Positions 26,796-33,525 of a stretch of DNA of 33,525 nucleotides are shown one piece after another. Source of the stretch: Natronobacillus azotifigens (GTDB lineage Bacteria > Bacillota > Bacilli > Bacillales > Amphibacillaceae); assembly GCF_026805325.1 (NCBI RefSeq), contig NZ_JAPRAT010000037.1, positions 1 to 33,525 on the forward strand, written 5' to 3'. A program made the position numbers and the translations under genes. Position 1 is the stretch's first letter. Every line of letters begins with the position of its first letter. The notes below the pieces were generated by a model. It saw nothing but the letters and a program-made list of their open reading frames with translations, searched no databases and was not told the origin of the DNA.

Positions 26796-27188
26796 CAAAA
26801 ATGAAAGCTTGTTGATTTATTTAAAATGTTATTTTCACACCTTTTTTAAGCAGAAATGATACAGTTTTTTAAAAAGAAAACAATTTTCTCTAGTAATTTT
26901 CGGTTTGTGTATTGTTGTGTCATGTCATAGTCTGTTACATTTTATTTTTTACAGCAATTATACCTTCAAAGTTCATTAACCCAACATTTAACAACGGTAG
27001 ATAAACTTCCATACGTTAGCCCATTTACCCCATCACGGTTTTATTTTGATTCTAAAGTAAAAGAATTCTTCAGAAGATGAATACTAGTGTGACTAAGCAT
27101 ACGATCAAAAGAAAACTAGCTAATTGGAAAAAATGACATCAAAAGAAAATCAAGCAATCATTTCAGAGCTGTTAAAAAGAAAAAAGGC
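26796..27188. other. AT-rich spacer between toxin gene and infC promoter
   Basis: About 390 bp without a convincing gene. A 21-codon ATG frame at 27134-27199 runs into the infC promoter and has no clear ribosome binding site. No WXG100-like or other small helical partner gene was seen, and no hairpin terminator for the toxin gene. Confidence 0.5.
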
Positions 27189-27217
27189 ATTGACATGATG
27201 TTTTATCCGTGATAAGA
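27189..27217 (+). promoter_or_regulatory. Sigma-A promoter of infC-rpmI-rplT
   Basis: A perfect TTGACA (27189-27194) and TAAGAT (27212-27217) with 17-bp spacing, giving a leader of about 250 nt. Confidence 0.85.
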
Positions 27218-27239
27218 TTGATCAAGTGAAATTGAATAT

Positions 27240-27366
27240 GATCTATCGACAAGTAGAGGCACCCGCTTCTCGCCTGTTCGACACATGTAATGTAGTTGCC
27301 AGGTTACTGATTCTGATTAATTTTGGATACGTGTGGGTGCAATTGTACCGACACTTTTTTCTATGG
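27240..27366 (+). ncRNA. Ribosomal protein L20 leader
   Basis: Contains the conserved blocks of the L20 leader of Bacillus infC operons: GAGGCACCCGCTTCTCGCC, TTCGACACATGTA, CAGGTTACTG and GGATACGTGTGGGTGC. GTGTGGGT (27331-27338) can pair with ACCGACAC (27347-27354) in front of a T-run, or with the upstream CACCCGC. This is the alternative pairing behind L20-controlled attenuation. Excess L20 is expected to favour termination and so lower IF3, L35 and L20 synthesis. Confidence 0.88.
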
Positions 27367-27477
27367 AGAAAAATAACAACAAGCTTGTCAAGCGACCATT
27401 GGAAAAAGGTTATGTTACTAGTATAAGTAACGGTCATAGTTCATGCCGCTTTTAAAAAATCACGGAGGTGGATGATT

Positions 27478-27993
27478 ATTAGCAAAGATATGAATGTCAA
27501 TGAGAATATTCGTGCACGCGAGGTGCGTCTCATTGATTCTAATGGAGATCAACTTGGTGTAAAATCTCGTCAGGAAGCGTTAGAAATTGCTCAAACAAGA
27601 AATTTAGACTTAGTTCTTGTAGCACCAAATGCGAAGCCGCCAGTTTGTAGAATTATGGATTATGGTAAGTTCCGCTTTGAGCAACAGAAGAAAGAAAAAG
27701 AAGCACGTAAAAATCAAAAGATCATCAATGTAAAAGAGGTTCGTTTGAGCCCAGGAATTGAAGATCATGACTTTAATACGAAGCTTCGCAATGCAAGAAA
27801 GTTTCTTGAAAAAGGTGACAAAGTAAAAGTTTCGATTCGTTTTCGCGGTCGTGCAATCACCCACAAGGATCTAGGTAGAAAAGTATTAGAAAAGATGGCA
27901 GATGAATGTAAAGATTTATCTACTGTCGAACAAAAAGCGAAAATGGATGGACGCAGTATGTTCTTAATGCTCGCTCCAGTAAACGAAAAATAA
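27478..27993 (+). CDS. infC: Translation initiation factor IF-3
   Basis: Binds the 30S subunit, blocks premature subunit joining and proofreads the initiator codon. About 171 residues, with the N domain (1-75), a basic linker ([13 protein letters not shown]) and the C domain with [28 protein letters not shown] at 27464-27470 lies only three bases from the ATG at 27472, but nine from ATT at 27478. Starting at ATT gives (M)[14 protein letters not shown], which matches the known IF3 N-terminus in related bacilli, and AUU is the classic infC start used for autoregulation. I therefore choose ATT; ATG at 27472 is the alternative. Confidence 0.95.
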   Translation: MSKDMNVNENIRAREVRLIDSNGDQLGVKSRQEALEIAQTRNLDLVLVAPNAKPPVCRIMDYGKFRFEQQKKEKEARKNQKIINVKEVRLSPGIEDHDFNTKLRNARKFLEKGDKVKVSIRFRGRAITHKDLGRKVLEKMADECKDLSTVEQKAKMDGRSMFLMLAPVNEK

Positions 27994-28028
27994 GCACTAA
28001 TTTACATGCTACGAAGGAGGAACTACTC

Positions 28029-28223
28029 ATGCCAAAGATGAGAACACATAAAGGCACACAAAAACGTTTCAAAAGAACAGGTTCTGGGAAGCTTAAACGC
28101 TCTCACGCTTACACTAGTCACTTATTCGCAAACAAATCAACGAAGCAAAAACGTAAATTACGTAAAAGCGCTGTTGTTTCTGCTGGCGACCAAAAACGTA
28201 TTGATCAAATGTTACCAAGATAA
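28029..28223 (+). CDS. rpmI: Ribosomal protein L35
   Basis: A 64-residue, very basic 50S protein with the typical [20 protein letters not shown] start and a KRIDQMLPR end. It has a strong GAAGGAGGAA ribosome binding site. It sits between infC and rplT, 35 bp after infC, in the conserved operon controlled by the L20 leader. Confidence 0.98.
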   Translation: MPKMRTHKGTQKRFKRTGSGKLKRSHAYTSHLFANKSTKQKRKLRKSAVVSAGDQKRIDQMLPR

Positions 28224-28268
28224 TTACTATCGAATAGATTTCGTTTAGATATATAGGAGGGAATTAAA

Positions 28269-28628
28269 ATGGCACGTGTCAAAGGTGGAACAGTAACACG
28301 TAAGCGTCGTAAACGCATACTAAAATTAGCAAAAGGGTACTACGGTTCTAAACATGCCCTATTTAAAGTAGCAAAACAACAAGTTTGGAAATCAGGTCAA
28401 TATGCATATCGTGACCGTAAGCAGAAAAAACGTGACTTCCGTAAATTATGGATCGCGCGTATCAATGCTGCTGCACGTCTAAACGATCTTTCATATAGCC
28501 GTTTAATGCACGGATTGAAGTTAGCAGGTATTGAAGTAAATCGTAAAATGCTTTCTGAATTAGCGATTAATGATGAAAAAGCATTTGCACAATTAGCTGA
28601 GCAAGCAAAAACTGCATTAGCAAAATAA
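28269..28628 (+). CDS. rplT: Ribosomal protein L20
   Basis: A 119-residue 50S assembly protein. The long basic N-terminal extension ([16 protein letters not shown]) enters 23S rRNA. The globular C-terminal domain (about 60-119) binds both rRNA and the mimicking mRNA leader, and includes [19 protein letters not shown]. It is the autoregulator of the operon through the leader at 27240-27366. ATAGGAGGG precedes the ATG. Confidence 0.98.
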   Translation: MARVKGGTVTRKRRKRILKLAKGYYGSKHALFKVAKQQVWKSGQYAYRDRKQKKRDFRKLWIARINAAARLNDLSYSRLMHGLKLAGIEVNRKMLSELAINDEKAFAQLAEQAKTALAK

Positions 28629-28638
28629 TAAGCGATTA

Positions 28639-28677
28639 GAGTTGTTTCTTTTACCAAGGAAACAGCTCTTTTGTTTT
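28639..28677 (+). terminator. Terminator after rplT
   Basis: A 10-bp stem with one G-U pair (28639-28648 with 28659-28668), followed by TTTTGTTTT. It lies 10 bp after the rplT stop. Confidence 0.88.
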
Positions 28678-28747
28678 GTTCTTTTCAATATTCGCATATG
28701 ACACAAACAGCGCAGTAAGTGCTCCTATCTCGCTACGTAAACCAAGG

Positions 28748-28852
28748 CTTTCCCTTTCCACGGGTACGGCTTCAGCTAACTTCTCCAAGAAAAACCACTC
28801 GGAAGTGAATTTCTTCCGAGTTAGCTGAAGCCACGCCCTGCGGAAAGGGAGT
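28748..28852. repeat. Long palindromic element (imperfect inverted repeat)
   Basis: Outer arms of about 35 nt (28748-28782 and 28817-28852) share GGCTTCAGCTAACT against AGTTAGCTGAAGCC plus CCCTTTCC against GGAAAGGG. An inner perfect 9-bp stem pairs ACTCGGAAG (28797-28805) with CTTCCGAGT (28813-28821). It is richer in GC than its surroundings and resembles palindromic repeats common in Bacillaceae intergenic regions. Confidence 0.85.
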
Positions 28853-28955
28853 CAATTTCATTTGAGGAGCGGGTATAAAAACTTCTCGTTACTTCGCAGT
28901 TTATGGATTTTTTGTAATAGAAAACAACTACTCTTATACATATTCTTTTACGATC

Positions 28956-28981
28956 GAAACTTCAATCAGTGTGAGAACTCA
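28956..28981 (-). repeat. Fragment of dispersed hairpin repeat (copy R5)
   Basis: The complement of the conserved 3' end (CACTGATTGAAGTTTCG) is present, without the rest of the element. It lies between the palindromic element and ysdA. The remainder of the 28629-29104 gap shows nothing else. Confidence 0.5.
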
Positions 28982-29104
28982 GGGCGGTTAGACCAAGATG
29001 GCGAGGGGATGGAGAATTTTTAGGAGGATTTTGTTCATTCAAGTGTAAAAATCACAAAGTCTTTGATATAATTCATGATGTAGAAACAGAAAAGAGGTAA
29101 ACAA

Positions 29105-29371
29105 ATGCAACTACTAATTGGCTATTTAATTGTGATGAATATCATTGGCTTCCTCTTTTTTCGTTCAGATAAAAAGAGAGCACGAAATAATACATGGCGT
29201 ATTTCAGAGAAAACACTCTGGATGGTTGCATGGTTAGGTGGTTCACTTGGTTGTGTGATTGGCATGAATACATACCGACATAAAACAAAACGCCTGCTTT
29301 TTCGAATGGGAATGCCATTATTAGTCCTCAGCCAAGCTATTTTTTTATACATGGCGCTCGCATTGCTATAA
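29105..29371 (+). CDS. ysdA: DUF1294 family membrane protein (YsdA-like)
   Basis: An 88-residue membrane protein with three hydrophobic segments (about 3-18, 38-54 and 70-87). The pattern is characteristic of DUF1294: FRSDKKRA after the first helix, RISEKTLW, then AWLGGSLG and MNTYRHKTKR before the last helix. Its function is unknown. AAAGAGG precedes the ATG. In B. subtilis ysdA also lies just downstream of rplT, supporting the name. Confidence 0.9.
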   Translation: MQLLIGYLIVMNIIGFLFFRSDKKRARNNTWRISEKTLWMVAWLGGSLGCVIGMNTYRHKTKRLLFRMGMPLLVLSQAIFLYMALALL

Positions 29372-29481
29372 GGAGTTTTCTATTCACACTTTTCTTCGTA
29401 AATTATCTTTACAGGATAACCTGTCATAGATGGCTCGTCTCTTTTCATATAATTATAGGGACATAGTGAGGAGGATTACTG

Positions 29482-30045
29482 ATGGAAAATTTGGATGAAT
29501 ATCTAACGTTAGTCATCGAGACGAGTGGAATTTTTGCTCCATTATTATTTATCGCATTGCATATCATACGACCAATCTTTTTTATTCCTGTCGTATTATT
29601 ATGTATTCTCGGTGGACTTGTGTTTGGAATTATCCCAGGAATTGCGCTCTCAATCATCGGGATCACGTTATCAAGCATGATTTTCTTTTTCATGGCAAAT
29701 TCTATGCCAAGTACAACAGCAAGACTTTTTAAAATGAAAAAAAAGTTAATTGGTCGTGATACTCAAATGACAACTGGGCAGATAGCTGTTTTACGATTGA
29801 TCCCATTTATTCATTTTCATCTATTATCGTTTCTCATCTATGAATCATCAAAACAATTCAAAGATTATTTTCGCTCTTCATTAGTAGCTAATGTTCCTGT
29901 AGCGATTATATACACAGCGATCGGGCAATCCATATCCAATTTTTCACCACTACATTCAACCGGAATGTTAGTAGGAATTGTTCCATTTTTATATTTTTTC
30001 CGCAGAAAAGAAATTACTTTTACCATTCGAGAATTCTTAAGCTAG
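29482..30045 (+). CDS. ytxB: TVP38/TMEM64 (DedA-like) membrane protein, YtxB-like
   Basis: A 187-residue polytopic membrane protein. The core matches the VTT/SNARE-associated family: a re-entrant-type segment PIFFIPVVLLCILGGLVFG (about 31-50), a long helix, then LRLIPFIHFHLLSFLIYESS, the family's conserved Arg-x-x-Pro turn, and C-terminal helices. Such proteins have been linked to lipid scrambling or flippase-like functions; the role here is unknown. GAGGAGG precedes the ATG. The name follows B. subtilis ytxB, which lies in the same thrS-infC neighbourhood, and is less certain than the family. Confidence 0.78.
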   Translation: MENLDEYLTLVIETSGIFAPLLFIALHIIRPIFFIPVVLLCILGGLVFGIIPGIALSIIGITLSSMIFFFMANSMPSTTARLFKMKKKLIGRDTQMTTGQIAVLRLIPFIHFHLLSFLIYESSKQFKDYFRSSLVANVPVAIIYTAIGQSISNFSPLHSTGMLVGIVPFLYFFRRKEITFTIREFLS

Positions 30046-30098
30046 AGAATGGTAGCCTTGATAAAATTTGAAACCTAAATAAAGAAACGAGGTACAAG

Positions 30099-30593
30099 AT
30101 GAACTGGACACAGTTGTTTACGATGCAGCAAAAACTAGATCAGTATATTCAGAATAATCATGGTGTGAAGGCAACAGATTTGTTTGACAAGAAAATTTTA
30201 GCTCTATTAGTGGAACTAGGAGAACTTGCAAACGAGACGCGTTGTTTTAAATTTTGGAGTCACAAGAAGGCAAGTGAACAACAAGTCATTTTAGAAGAAT
30301 ATGTTGATGGCCTTCATTTTATCTTATCCATAGGCATTGATCAGAGCTATCAACGGGAAGAAATAGAGGCAAGTACTGTAAAAGTTGATGCAAAAGAAAC
30401 AACAGAGGCATTTAATGATTTGTTTGATTCTGTGATAGCATTCAAACAAAACAGTACAGAAGCGAATTATCTCGCACTATTTCAGTCCTTTTTATTTTTA
30501 GGAGTGAAACTAGGGTTTTCTGAAACAGATATCCAAAAGGCATATTTATCCAAAAATGAAGTGAATTTTACGAGACAAGATAGTAACTATTAA
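30099..30593 (+). CDS. dUTPase, all-alpha dimeric type (MazG-related)
   Basis: A 164-residue all-helical protein of the dimeric dUTPase/MazG-like superfamily, which hydrolyses dUTP (and often dUDP) to dUMP. The magnesium-binding pattern is visible: ELGE at 39-42 with Glu46, and EEYVD at 66-70. The intervening KFWSHKK segment, with Trp53 and basic residues, is typical. AACGAGG precedes the ATG. It is followed by a dispersed repeat and a terminator. Phage and chromosomal forms are alike in sequence; nothing else here suggests a prophage. Confidence 0.85.
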   Translation: MNWTQLFTMQQKLDQYIQNNHGVKATDLFDKKILALLVELGELANETRCFKFWSHKKASEQQVILEEYVDGLHFILSIGIDQSYQREEIEASTVKVDAKETTEAFNDLFDSVIAFKQNSTEANYLALFQSFLFLGVKLGFSETDIQKAYLSKNEVNFTRQDSNY

Positions 30594-30738
30594 CCTGTTT
30601 TAATTTGTTCTAAATTTTTTCGGTTAAACCTTTTAGTCCCGATCAGATGAAATAATGAAACTTTTTATGGATAACAGCAGGGGGTGGAATTTGAGAGCAA
30701 AAGACTTATAACATTACGCATTTTTCTTATCAAAAATA

Positions 30739-30923
30739 AAACTTTATCCCGGAGCAATCGTTCGTAAGACTTCCACTTCAAAACAACGAGAATACCAAGT
30801 TGTTTAAGTGGGAGTAACCGACGTTAGCCCCGAATGGTTCAAGAGCCTTTAGGTCATCCTTTAGGGCTAACAATCAGTGGGGTATACCTAAAAACTCCGA
30901 CTGATTGTTATAATAATTACACT
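30739..30923 (+). repeat. Dispersed hairpin repeat, near-complete copy R6
   Basis: The longest copy. Hairpin 1 pairs CTTCAAAACAA with TTGTTTAAG. Hairpin 2 pairs GTTAGCCC with GGGCTAAC perfectly, where copy R1 has GCTAG with CTAGC. Hairpin 3 pairs CAATCAGT with ACTGATTG. The usual GAAGTTTCAC tail is altered. The preceding spacer 30594-30738 shows nothing recognisable. Confidence 0.8.
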
Positions 30924-30924
30924 T

Positions 30925-30957
30925 AAAGTCCTGTTTTTTCATCCAACAGGGCTTTTT
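30925..30957 (+). terminator. Terminator downstream of the dUTPase gene
   Basis: An 11-bp stem with one G-U pair (30925-30935 with 30945-30955), a 9-nt loop, and T residues running out of the descending arm. Confidence 0.85.
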
Positions 30958-31007
30958 TAACATGGTCGTCGGATCATGTCGTGAGTTACATTTTTTTAAA
31001 GTATAGC

Positions 31008-31063
31008 AAAGAAGTGTTTCTGTTTTTGTAGTTCAAGAATGAAAACGAAACACTTCTTTTTGT
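31008..31063. terminator. Hairpin between convergent genes
   Basis: A perfect 13-bp stem (31008-31020 with 31047-31059) with a 26-nt loop, just after the ATPase stop. The T-run is better on the plus strand (TTTTTG) than on the minus strand, but it probably serves both directions. Confidence 0.6.
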
Positions 31064-32977
31064 TTAGGATTTCAATTTTAGTGGATCAATCGTTCGTAAT
31101 AGCCTAAGTCCATTGAGAATTACAACTAGTGTACTTCCTTCATGGATAATTACACTAATCGCAATATCAGTTAAACCTAAGAATGTCACAACAACTAAAA
31201 AGACAACAACCGACATAGAGAAGATGATGTTTTGCCAGATCACACGATTCATTTTCTGAGCCGTTCTATGAGCTTGCACCAATTTAGATAAATCATTTTG
31301 CATCAGTACTAAGTCAGACACATCAACAGCCACATCTGTTCCGTTACCCATAGCAATTCCTACATCTGCATTCACCAATGCAGGTGCATCGTTCACTCCA
31401 TCTCCTACCATAGCAGTAACGCCATGTCGTTCTTTTTGTTCGTTTATCCTATTTGATTTATCTTCTGGCATTACATTGGAAATGACTTCATTGATTCCTA
31501 GATTTTTGGCTACCGCTTCCCCGGTTTTTTTAGAGTCGCCCGTAATTAATGTTGTGTGGATACCTTGTTGTTTGAAATAGTCGATTGTTGATTTGGCTTG
31601 ATCATTTGGTAGATCCATTAATCCAATCAATCCAATCACTTCTTCATCTTTTGCTAGATAAACAACTGTTTTCCCTTCGGACGCCCAGTTATTATTTAAT
31701 TTGGAAAACTTATCGGAAACACGTATAAATGAGGTTGGCTTGCCAATTCGGTAATAATGACCATTATATTTTCCCTCTATACCTTTACCTATTTGATTCG
31801 TAACTGGAATAGCTAATCTATTTTTTGTTTCGAATTTTTTCAAAATTGCATCTGCAAGTGGGTGGTTGGATTCTTTTTCTAAGGCAACGATGATATCTAT
31901 CAGTTCTTCTTCATTTACAGCGTCAGAAAAATGCACATTGGTTACTTCTGGTTTTCCTTTTGTTACTGTTCCCGTTTTATCAAAAGAAATGGCTTCAATG
32001 TTGGCAAATTGAGATAAATAGGAGCTCCCTTTTGATAATACTCCTTTTTTAGCAAGATTGGACGTTGCTGATAATGTAACGGATACAGTAGCTGCCGCTA
32101 GAGCACAAGGAGCCGCAGCAACTAACAAAACTAATCCTCTATAAATGCTTTGTTCCCATGTCCAATTCAATAGGAGCGGAGCCAACACGATAAATGAGAC
32201 AATGGCGATCAACACGAATGTCACATACTTCGGCTCAAACTTTTTAATGATGTTTCCAACTTTTGTCTGGTTGTTCTGGTTTTGATTCACCAGTTGCAAA
32301 ATTTTTGAAAAGACAGTATCGTCGTTCTCCTTTGTAACCTCCATTGTGAACGTACCTGTTCCGTTTATTGTACTTCCGAAAACGAGGTCTCCTTTTGTTT
32401 TTTCTTTTGGAATACTTTCTCCATTAATGGATGACTCGTCAATGGATGTCTCGCCAGATAGTATCACACCATCGATAGGTACTTGATCACCGTTTCTTAC
32501 CTGAACATGATCTCCAATTTTAAGTTGGTTTATAGCAACGGTTTGAATATTTCCATTTGAAGTAATTCGTCGCGCCTTTGTTGGGTTCATTTCAACTAAC
32601 TTAGTAATCTCTCTATTAGATCTTCCCTCTGCATACTCTTCTAAAAAATGAGCACCTGAGAAAATGAGAATTAAAAGTGATCCCTCCCAAAATTCTCCGA
32701 TAAGAGAAGCACCTAGTGCAGCCAACCCCATCAAAATATGAGAGTTGGGTGTAAACCACTTTCTTGTTCTTGTATTTTCTATTGTTTCTCCAATTCCCTC
32801 GAGGATAACAACGTGATACCCAGCAGTAACCGTTGCAACAGAAAATAACGTGTTCTGTAAGATTTCATAAGTTTCATTCAAAAACAAAGCGATAATTGCC
32901 AAAGTCAAACCAATAAAATACATCACAATGGGTGTTTGGCCATGATTGTGATCATGATGTTCATGGATGTTAGACAT
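31064..32977 (-). CDS. P1B-type heavy-metal-transporting ATPase (ZosA/PfeT-like)
   Basis: Metal-efflux pump of 637 residues. A His-rich N-terminus (HEHHDHNHG) replaces a classical metal-binding domain. Motifs in order: GES phosphatase loop (186-188), APC in the membrane metal site (289-291), phosphorylated Asp333 in DKTGT, the HP motif (372-373), TGD (479-481) and GDGVNDAP (525-532). HEGST at 612-616 lies in a late membrane helix. HEGST is typical of the P1B-4 group (Co/Zn/Fe export), where the first site is usually SPC; here it is APC. A GGAGGAAA ribosome binding site precedes the ATG. A promoter and palindromic operator lie directly upstream, next to an ArsR-type gene, so metal-induced export is likely. 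Confidence 0.93.
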   Translation of the reverse strand: MSNIHEHHDHNHGQTPIVMYFIGLTLAIIALFLNETYEILQNTLFSVATVTAGYHVVILEGIGETIENTRTRKWFTPNSHILMGLAALGASLIGEFWEGSLLILIFSGAHFLEEYAEGRSNREITKLVEMNPTKARRITSNGNIQTVAINQLKIGDHVQVRNGDQVPIDGVILSGETSIDESSINGESIPKEKTKGDLVFGSTINGTGTFTMEVTKENDDTVFSKILQLVNQNQNNQTKVGNIIKKFEPKYVTFVLIAIVSFIVLAPLLLNWTWEQSIYRGLVLLVAAAPCALAAATVSVTLSATSNLAKKGVLSKGSSYLSQFANIEAISFDKTGTVTKGKPEVTNVHFSDAVNEEELIDIIVALEKESNHPLADAILKKFETKNRLAIPVTNQIGKGIEGKYNGHYYRIGKPTSFIRVSDKFSKLNNNWASEGKTVVYLAKDEEVIGLIGLMDLPNDQAKSTIDYFKQQGIHTTLITGDSKKTGEAVAKNLGINEVISNVMPEDKSNRINEQKERHGVTAMVGDGVNDAPALVNADVGIAMGNGTDVAVDVSDLVLMQNDLSKLVQAHRTAQKMNRVIWQNIIFSMSVVVFLVVVTFLGLTDIAISVIIHEGSTLVVILNGLRLLRTIDPLKLKS

Positions 32978-32997
32978 ATCATTTCCTCCTAATTTAA

Positions 32998-33019
32998 TAT
33001 ATGATCATATTATCATATA
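32998..33019. promoter_or_regulatory. Palindromic ArsR/SmtB-type operator
   Basis: TATATGAT and ATCATATA arms (32998-33005 and 33012-33019) around 6 bp, matching the ATATGAN...NTCATAT style of CzrA/SmtB operators. It overlaps the -10 of the ATPase promoter. A half-site, GATCATATATA on the minus strand, also lies at the regulator's own start near 33395. Confidence 0.75.
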
Positions 33020-33035
33020 CCGATATAAAGAGCAA
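33007..33035 (-). promoter_or_regulatory. Promoter of the metal ATPase gene
   Basis: On the minus strand, TTGCTC (33030-33035) and TAATAT (33007-33012) are separated by 17 bp. The -10 lies inside the palindromic operator. Confidence 0.65.
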
Positions 33036-33062
33036 CAAAAAATCCATTCTTTTTCGAATGGA
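33036..33062 (-). terminator. Terminator after the arsR-type gene
   Basis: On the minus strand, TCCATTC and GAATGGA arms (33056-33062 and 33043-33049) are followed by TTTTTTG. It separates the regulator transcript from the ATPase promoter. Confidence 0.85.
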
Positions 33063-33070
33063 CATGTGTT

Positions 33071-33394
33071 CTAGCAGTGTAGAGAATGCTCGATGGATTC
33101 TTTTAGCAATTTAAGAACGTGCTGATCATCTGCGGAATAGTATAATGTAGTTCCTTCACGTCTGTTTTTTACCAATCTTAAATTTTTTAAATAACGTAAT
33201 TGATGAGAAACGGTTGACTGTTTAAGATTCAATGACTCAACCATTTCATTCACAGCACATTCTTTTTGAGACAGTAAATATAAAATGCGAATTCGTGTTG
33301 GGTCACTTAATGCCTTAAACGTTTGAGAAACAAGATCAAGTGTATTGTCATCTAATTCTTGAAAATATTGATTCTCTTTACTTATTTCTTCCAT
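33071..33394 (-). CDS. ArsR/SmtB-family metal-sensing repressor (CzrA-like)
   Basis: A 107-residue winged-helix repressor. The DNA-binding region has [14 protein letters not shown] (28-41) and the recognition helix [12 protein letters not shown] (59-70). The C-terminal helix carries Asp90-x-His92-x10-His103-x2-His106, the complete alpha-5 zinc/cobalt site of CzrA and SmtB. There is no alpha-3 CxC motif, so arsenic or cadmium sensing through that site is unlikely. The ribosome binding site is AAAGGATC. It probably represses the adjacent ATPase until Zn or Co binds, using the operator at 32998-33019. The metal is inferred from the motif. Confidence 0.93.
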   Translation of the reverse strand: MEEISKENQYFQELDDNTLDLVSQTFKALSDPTRIRILYLLSQKECAVNEMVESLNLKQSTVSHQLRYLKNLRLVKNRREGTTLYYSADDQHVLKLLKESIEHSLHC

Positions 33395-33430
33395 ATATAT
33401 GATCCTTTCGCTGATCTTAATGAATTTTGT

Positions 33431-33459
33431 ACTATACTGAGTTTACATGGTTAAATGAA
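33431..33459 (-). promoter_or_regulatory. Candidate promoter of the arsR-type gene
   Basis: On the minus strand, TTCATT (33454-33459) and TATAGT (33431-33436) lie 17 bp apart. The -35 is weak. Confidence 0.4.
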
Positions 33460-33525
33460 TTTTTTACGTTTTCTCATTTAGTATATCATATTTCTTCTTA
33501 TTATGGACAACTTCAACACCATTCG

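Noticed and set aside
27134..27199. 21-codon ATG frame before the infC promoter
   Set aside because: Too short, no clear ribosome binding site and it runs through the TTGACA element; possibly a gene remnant but not supportable.
27226..27437. Short frames on both strands in the infC leader
   Set aside because: The sequence is fully explained as the L20 leader RNA; no ribosome binding site supports translation.
28748..28852. Insertion sequence ends
   Set aside because: Inverted arms enclose only about 35 bp with no transposase gene, so it is a palindromic element rather than an IS.
30099..30593. Prophage marker (dUTPase)
   Set aside because: No other phage genes or attachment sites are nearby; all-alpha dUTPases are also chromosomal in Bacillaceae.

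Overview
The window is low-GC Bacillota chromosome. Gene content, gene order and strong GGAGG ribosome binding sites point to a member of the Bacillaceae, perhaps a halotolerant genus such as Oceanobacillus, Virgibacillus or Gracilibacillus; the genus is inference. Most of the window is the conserved B. subtilis-like block ytwI-citZ-icd-phoP-phoR-polA-mutM-ytaF-coaE-speD-nrdR-dnaB-dnaI-ytxC-thrS-infC-rpmI-rplT-ysdA-ytxB, all on the plus strand. mdh (normally after icd) and gapB (normally between coaE and speD) are absent from their usual places.

Layout: 90-3150 ytwI and the TCA-cycle genes citZ and icd. 3151-3632 is an intergenic region with a terminator, six 20-bp tandem repeats and a 12-bp inverted repeat ahead of phoPR. 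3633-5704 phoP-phoR; PhoR lacks the usual extracytoplasmic sensor domain. 6055-10880 polA, mutM, ytaF and coaE. 11132-15213 speD, a conserved small protein, nrdR, dnaB and dnaI. 15214-17787 is accessory: a truncated V8-like protease and a lipoprotein, bounded by fragments of a dispersed repeat. 17788-20959 ytxC, then a T-box leader and thrS. 21136-26795 is a second accessory island. 27189-28628 is the L20-leader-controlled infC-rpmI-rplT operon, with infC probably starting at AUU. 29105-30593 ysdA, ytxB and an all-alpha dUTPase. 31064-33394, on the minus strand, is a P1B-type metal ATPase and its ArsR/SmtB-type repressor.

The most interesting locus is 22149-26795. It is a tandem duplication of a cassette: promoter, DUF1672-type lipoprotein, then a protein with an N-terminal lipase domain (GNSLGG nucleophile elbow) and a long helical C-terminal region. 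This matches the arrangement I know for the type VII-secreted phospholipase toxin TslA and its immunity lipoprotein TilA of Staphylococcus aureus, where the toxic domain comes first and the LXG-like targeting domain last. The second cassette is intact. In the first, the lipoprotein is intact but the toxin gene is a 5' fragment; a deletion between two 9-bp direct repeats removed the catalytic serine codon. No helical partner genes or type VII secretion machinery are visible in the window.

A second item of note is a dispersed intergenic element of about 160-190 bp, with three near-complete copies and four fragments. Its copies fold into similar successive hairpins, with arms that change together between copies.
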